A stretch of 64,000 nt of DNA, from positions 1 through 64,000 of the forward strand of contig CAYVYN010000005.1 of assembly GCA_964455905.1 (NCBI GenBank), written 5' to 3'. This document shows, piece by piece, positions 60,512 to 64,000 of this stretch. The notes beneath the pieces were generated by a model, which was not told where the DNA came from, searched no databases, and saw only the letters and a program-made list of their open reading frames with translations. This DNA comes from CAIJXB01 sp964455905 (GTDB taxonomy: Bacteria > Chlamydiota > Chlamydiia > Chlamydiales > Rhabdochlamydiaceae). Numbering within the stretch: position 1 is the stretch's first letter; every line of letters starts with the position of its first letter. Position numbers and translations under genes: made by a program.

Positions 60512-62212
60512 ATGGAAAAAGCAATGAAAGACAAGATAGAAAAATGGCTACAAGAACCTTTCGATCAAACAACACAATTAGCCATTCGGAACCTCCTGCT
60601 CGAAGATCCTAAAAAACTTGAAGACTGCTTTTCTACAAATCTTTCCTTTGGAACCGGTGGTCTAAGAGCTCTAATGGACGTTGGAACAAATCGTCTTAAT
60701 ATTTATACTATAAGACGAACAACGCAAGGCCTTGCAAATTATCTAAAAAGCCAATTCCAAAACAAGCCCATTTCTGTTGTGATTGGGTTTGATAGTAGAA
60801 TCAATTCAAAAGAATTTGCAGAAGAAGCAGCCTTTGTCTTAATTCAAAATGGCATCTCTGTTTTTTTAATAAAAGAGCTACGCCCAACACCTTTTATTTC
60901 TTTTGCTTGTAGGCATTTCCAAGCAAATGCAGCAATCATGATTACAGCCTCTCATAATCCCAAAGAATACAATGGATATAAAGTCTATTGGCAAGATGGA
61001 GCTCAAGTCGTACACCCTCATGACTTAGGTATTTTAGCAAAAATTGCGGAGCTTTCTGATTTTTCAGTTTCTCTTTCTGAAGTCAAAGGGATCCTGCACG
61101 AAGTCGACCACTCTCTAGATCTTTGTTATCTTGATGCCATCCGTCCACTACAAAATGCACCTGCTGCAAATAAAGAAAAAGGCAAAGATCTCAAAATAGC
61201 ATATACTAGTCTTCATGGGACAGGAATTACTTTAGCTCCCAAAGCGCTACAAGATTGGGGTTTTTCTTCCTTATTTTTTGTAGAAAAACAAATCATTCCA
61301 GATGGTAACTTTCCTACTGTAGCTCTTCCAAATCCCGAATATAAAACAGCTCTTGAAATGGGCTTAGAGTTAATGAAAAACATATCTGCAGACATTCTTT
61401 TGGCCACTGATCCAGACGCAGACAGACTAGGAGTTGCCGTTCTTCATCACGGAGAGCCCCTCATTTTAACAGGCAACGAAATTGCCTGTATTTGCTTAGA
61501 ATACCTTTGTCAAAACCATAAGATCTCTAGTAAATCAGCTGCGGTTTCGACCATAGTGTCTACTAGTTTAATTCATGCTATTTGTAATTTCCACCAGATA
61601 GAATACGTAGAAGTTTTGACAGGATTTAAATACATCGGAGAAAAAATCCACGAGTGGGAAAAAAAACAAGGCGCTCCCTCCTTTCTTTTTGGCGCAGAGG
61701 AATCTTATGGATACCTCTATGGAACACATGCAAGAGATAAAGATGCGATTGTTTGCTGCTGTCTTATTGCTGAAATAGCTCTCAAGCTAAAAAGCCAAGG
61801 AAAAACGATAGCAGACTTTCTCTACGAGATCTATAAAACGTACGGAATTTTTAGAGCAGGCCAGGTATCTATAGAATGCGAGCCAACTCAAGCTGGTGCT
61901 GACATAATCTTAAATATTATGAACTCCCTAAGAAAAAATCCTCCTAAAGAAATTCTAGGAATAAAAATCATAAAGACTGAAGATTTTCTTATGGAAAATA
62001 TTACTAAGCTCCCTGCAGCGGATGTATTGCTGTTTAGGCTAGAGGATGGAAGTAAACTAGTAATCAGACCCTCAGGAACAGAGCAAAAGCTTAAAGTATA
62101 CGGAGAAGTTCGGCAAACATCTTATGAAAGCCTAAAAGAAGGAGTTCTTTTAGCAGACACTAAACTCTCGAATCTTCTCTCTGAAATTAAAAAGGAGCTA
62201 CTTCAAGATTGA
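60512..62212 (+). CDS. Phosphoglucomutase/phosphomannomutase
   Basis: A 566-residue alpha-D-phosphohexomutase. The ATG at 60512 follows GGAGA; an in-frame ATG 13 codons upstream lacks a site. The phosphoserine loop TASHNPKEYNGYKVY (about 144-158), the metal loop DPDADRLG (about 301-308), GAEESYGY (about 400-407) and the phosphate-binding RPSGTEQKLKVY (about 525-536) are intact. Its large size matches PgmB-type enzymes that interconvert glucose-1- and glucose-6-phosphate, linking glycogen (and MalQ) to glycolysis. It couples to the SDR gene (TTGA overlap). Confidence 0.94.
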   Translation: MEKAMKDKIEKWLQEPFDQTTQLAIRNLLLEDPKKLEDCFSTNLSFGTGGLRALMDVGTNRLNIYTIRRTTQGLANYLKSQFQNKPISVVIGFDSRINSKEFAEEAAFVLIQNGISVFLIKELRPTPFISFACRHFQANAAIMITASHNPKEYNGYKVYWQDGAQVVHPHDLGILAKIAELSDFSVSLSEVKGILHEVDHSLDLCYLDAIRPLQNAPAANKEKGKDLKIAYTSLHGTGITLAPKALQDWGFSSLFFVEKQIIPDGNFPTVALPNPEYKTALEMGLELMKNISADILLATDPDADRLGVAVLHHGEPLILTGNEIACICLEYLCQNHKISSKSAAVSTIVSTSLIHAICNFHQIEYVEVLTGFKYIGEKIHEWEKKQGAPSFLFGAEESYGYLYGTHARDKDAIVCCCLIAEIALKLKSQGKTIADFLYEIYKTYGIFRAGQVSIECEPTQAGADIILNIMNSLRKNPPKEILGIKIIKTEDFLMENITKLPAADVLLFRLEDGSKLVIRPSGTEQKLKVYGEVRQTSYESLKEGVLLADTKLSNLLSEIKKELLQD

Positions 62213-62979
62213 ATTATCAACTAGCGTTTATATCAGGAGCTACTTCGGGGCTTGGAAAAGAACTGAGCATTTTACTAGCAGAAAAAAAGATTCCTCTTTT
62301 TTTAACAGGCAGAGACCTAGATGTTCTAACTAAACTACAAAAAGAACTTCAAGAAAAAACCTCAGTTTATATATTGCCAGCAGACCTATCCAACCCTTTG
62401 GAATTAGAAAAGCTGATTAATGCTCTAAAGCAACAAGGACCTGATCTTATCATCAATGCCGCAGGAATTGGATTTTATGGAAATGTTTTGTCTTCAGAGC
62501 TAGAGAAGCAAATGCTCATGCTAAAAGTTAATATAGATGCCACGACTGCGATTACAATTACAGCAGCTAAAGTATTAAAAAAGCAGAATAAACCAGGAAC
62601 GATTATGAATATTTCCTCGGCAGCAGCTTGCTACACCTATCCTTCTTTTGCCGTTTACGCAGCTTCGAAGCGATTTATAAAAGAGTTTTCTCTTTCCTTG
62701 GACTATGAACTATGTAAACATCAAATTCGGGTACTATCTTGCCTCCCAGGCCGTTTTCATAGCAATTTCAAACAAAGGGCCTCTGGAATTCCAAATGTAA
62801 ATTCTTGGGACACAATGTCACTGGGTAAAACAGCTCAAAAAATTCTAAAGCAAATAGAAAAAAAAAGAAAAGTTTCAACTATCGATTTCCGATATAAAAT
62901 GCTTAGGTTCTTTTCGCTCTTTATCCCCACCCCTTTGCTAGCTAACTTACTACAGAAAAACACACCAAAAAAATACTGA
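62209..62979 (+). CDS. Short-chain dehydrogenase/reductase (SDR)
   Basis: A 256-residue NAD(P)-binding oxidoreductase with GATSGLGKE (TGxxxGxG, about 10-18), NAAGIG (about 85-90) and the catalytic Ser and YAASKRF (YxxxK, about 153-159). It is read from a TTG at 62209 that overlaps the mutase stop, with AAGGAG about 11 nt upstream. The DltE/YciK-like group is likely. The substrate is unknown. Confidence 0.88.
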   Translation: MNYQLAFISGATSGLGKELSILLAEKKIPLFLTGRDLDVLTKLQKELQEKTSVYILPADLSNPLELEKLINALKQQGPDLIINAAGIGFYGNVLSSELEKQMLMLKVNIDATTAITITAAKVLKKQNKPGTIMNISSAAACYTYPSFAVYAASKRFIKEFSLSLDYELCKHQIRVLSCLPGRFHSNFKQRASGIPNVNSWDTMSLGKTAQKILKQIEKKRKVSTIDFRYKMLRFFSLFIPTPLLANLLQKNTPKKY

Positions 62980-63002
62980 ATAAACGCAGAGAAGATATTT
63001 TA

Positions 63003-63036
63003 TTTTTAAAGAGGGGTAGCCCCCTCTCTTTAAAAA
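63003..63036. terminator. Bidirectional hairpin between SDR and rsfS
   Basis: Arms TTTTTAAAGAGGGG and CCC..CTCTTTAAAAA form a long stem with a small bulge; it lies 23 nt after the SDR stop and includes the rsfS stop codon. The A/T-rich outer stem can provide the terminal U-stretch in both directions. Confidence 0.55.
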
Positions 63037-63404
63037 GCACAAGCAAGATGAGACACCTGAATGTCCACATCTACAACTTCAGCACTACGCCAAAGGCACT
63101 CTAAATCGTAATGATCCCTAATTCCTGGCATAAAAAGATGAACAACCAGCCAAGAAAAATCAAGGACAACCCAATCGCCAGACTGCATACCCTGTTGAAA
63201 ACAAAGGCTTATATCTCGACTAGGAAACCTCTTATTTAAAGCGTTCAAAATAGCTTCACCAATCGAAATCACATGTCTATCAGCTAGACCCTCAGCAATA
63301 ACAACATAATCAGCTGTCGTAGCGCAGTTTCTAACATCTAAAGCTAAAATATTAATTCCTTTCTTATCAAAAATAGCCTGAGAAACACAATTGAGAATAT
63401 CCAT
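63030..63404 (-). CDS. rsfS: Ribosomal silencing factor RsfS (Iojap)
   Basis: Binds L14 of the large subunit and blocks subunit joining when energy is low. A 124-residue protein of normal length: DKKGINILALDVRNCATTADYVVIAEGLADRHVIS (about 12-46) and QSGDWVVLDFSWLVVHLFMPGIRDHYDLECLW (about 68-100) are diagnostic. An AAGGGGGA site is found 5 nt upstream of the ATG. It follows the HAD phosphatase gene by 10 nt. Confidence 0.95.
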   Translation of the reverse strand: MDILNCVSQAIFDKKGINILALDVRNCATTADYVVIAEGLADRHVISIGEAILNALNKRFPSRDISLCFQQGMQSGDWVVLDFSWLVVHLFMPGIRDHYDLECLWRSAEVVDVDIQVSHLACAF

Positions 63405-63414
63405 TTTCCCCCTT

Positions 63415-64000
63415 TTAAATTTGCCTCCACCCTAATTTCTTAGATAGCCTCTTTAATCGACTATCTGGATTTACCACAACAACACTACCTGCCGAAAGGA
63501 GGAAGGGAAGATCTAAATAACTATCGGAATACGCTGTGACATTTTCCTTAGCTATGGCATTTTTTTCTCTAAACTGCTCAAGAAAAGCCGACTTCCCCTC
63601 TCCATCTAATACAATCGCAATTTGGCATAAACGTCCATGTTTGTCAACTAGGTACTCTGAAGATTTCGAGTTATGAACTTGCAGTTTTTGCGCGATAGCG
63701 CAAACTAGAAACTGTGGAGAACTCGATAAAATATAAGTAGAATGGCCTGACTGTTTAGCTAAGTACAAGGCATTTAAAGCGGGCAAATAGAGTAAATTTG
63801 AAAGTTCTTTTTCCAAAAAACTCTCAACTTGCTCTTGAAGAAAAGGCAAAGAAAATCCAAACAGAATTTTCTTAAAAGATTTATTGTGTAACTGTTCTAA
63901 AGAAAGTCCAAAACAACAATGTCGAATATAATAAAATAAAGAAAATAGAACTTGAACTAAAGAAATGATATTTTTTTTATATAGAAACTTACAAAATTCG
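63415..64000 (-). CDS. HAD-superfamily phosphatase (SerB-like), 5' end outside the window
   Basis: The frame is open without a stop from 63415 to the window edge (at least 195 codons), so the apparent start at a TTG near 63849 is not real and the gene continues past 64000. Visible HAD elements are ILSSSPQFLV (motif II Ser, with FKKILFGFSLPFLQEQVESFLEK just before) and AYSDSYLDLPFLLSAGSVVVVNPD (motif IV acidic residues and the return strand). Motif I (DxDxT) lies beyond the edge. It resembles HAD-IB/SerB-like enzymes. It precedes rsfS in the same operon. Confidence 0.8.
   Translation of the reverse strand, partial: EFCKFLYKKNIISLVQVLFSLFYYIRHCCFGLSLEQLHNKSFKKILFGFSLPFLQEQVESFLEKELSNLLYLPALNALYLAKQSGHSTYILSSSPQFLVCAIAQKLQVHNSKSSEYLVDKHGRLCQIAIVLDGEGKSAFLEQFREKNAIAKENVTAYSDSYLDLPFLLSAGSVVVVNPDSRLKRLSKKLGWRQI

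Overview
The window looks like part of the chromosome of an environmental (amoeba- or arthropod-associated) member of the Chlamydiota, probably a Rhabdochlamydia/Simkania/Parachlamydia-type organism. The evidence is AT-rich DNA with strong Shine-Dalgarno sites and several blocks whose gene order matches my recollection of Chlamydia: tilS-ftsH divergent from two LptF/LptG permeases, and ychF followed by the type III secretion block sctU-sctV-sctW(copN)-chaperone-malQ. A CHLPS-type hydrolase, a GroEL paralog and a tRNA-Val/tRNA-Asp pair point the same way. No rRNA is present, so genus cannot be fixed.

Layout. 0.2-6.2 kb (minus strand): an unknown serine-rich protein, ftsH, tilS. 6.3-19.6 kb (plus): LPS-export permeases, a PAP2 phosphatase, an M32 carboxypeptidase, ychF, an rRNA methyltransferase, then the type III export core and gatekeeper, ending in malQ. 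20-29.5 kb: an MFS transporter, then an outer-membrane protein, dacB, eno and murF on the minus strand, then tRNA-Cys, rsmI, folC and a CvfB-like protein. 29.7-37.2 kb: an accessory stretch with a CHLPS-type hydrolase, a methyltransferase, a protein built of near-identical 60-residue repeats, a signal-peptide-bearing LicD-like protein, ankyrin and HTH gene remnants, and a metallo-beta-lactamase-fold protein. 37.3-47.3 kb: a 10-kb integrated element in tRNA-Tyr. 47.3-64 kb: mostly core genes (tRNA-Tyr/Thr, ttcA-like, putP-like, surE, dus, tRNA-Val/Asp, yitT-like, a GroEL paralog, a phosphohexomutase, an SDR, rsfS, a HAD phosphatase), interrupted by a probable effector pair at 56.6-59.0 kb carrying a CX5R phosphatase signature.

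The standout is the 10-kb element. It is bounded by a perfect 62-bp repeat of the 3' half of tRNA-Tyr. It encodes an intact tyrosine integrase, a second recombinase-like protein apparently lacking catalytic residues, an AlpA/Xis-like HTH, a primase/helicase-like replication protein, small and large terminase subunits, an XRE repressor and two small exported cargo proteins. I see no capsid, portal, tail or lysis gene. Paired boxes with the core TGTCC, 11 bp apart, sit near both ends and look like integrase arm sites. This is the layout of a phage-inducible satellite (PICI-like), implying a tailed dsDNA helper phage in a phylum whose well-known phages are small ssDNA microviruses. The element's functional status is inferred, not shown.

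Other working links: the type III apparatus could export the candidate effectors at 0.2, 32.5 and 56.6 kb; the GroEL paralog has a degenerate HrcA/CIRCE operator; DacB, MurF and FtsH are consistent with the known chlamydial envelope and peptidoglycan biology.
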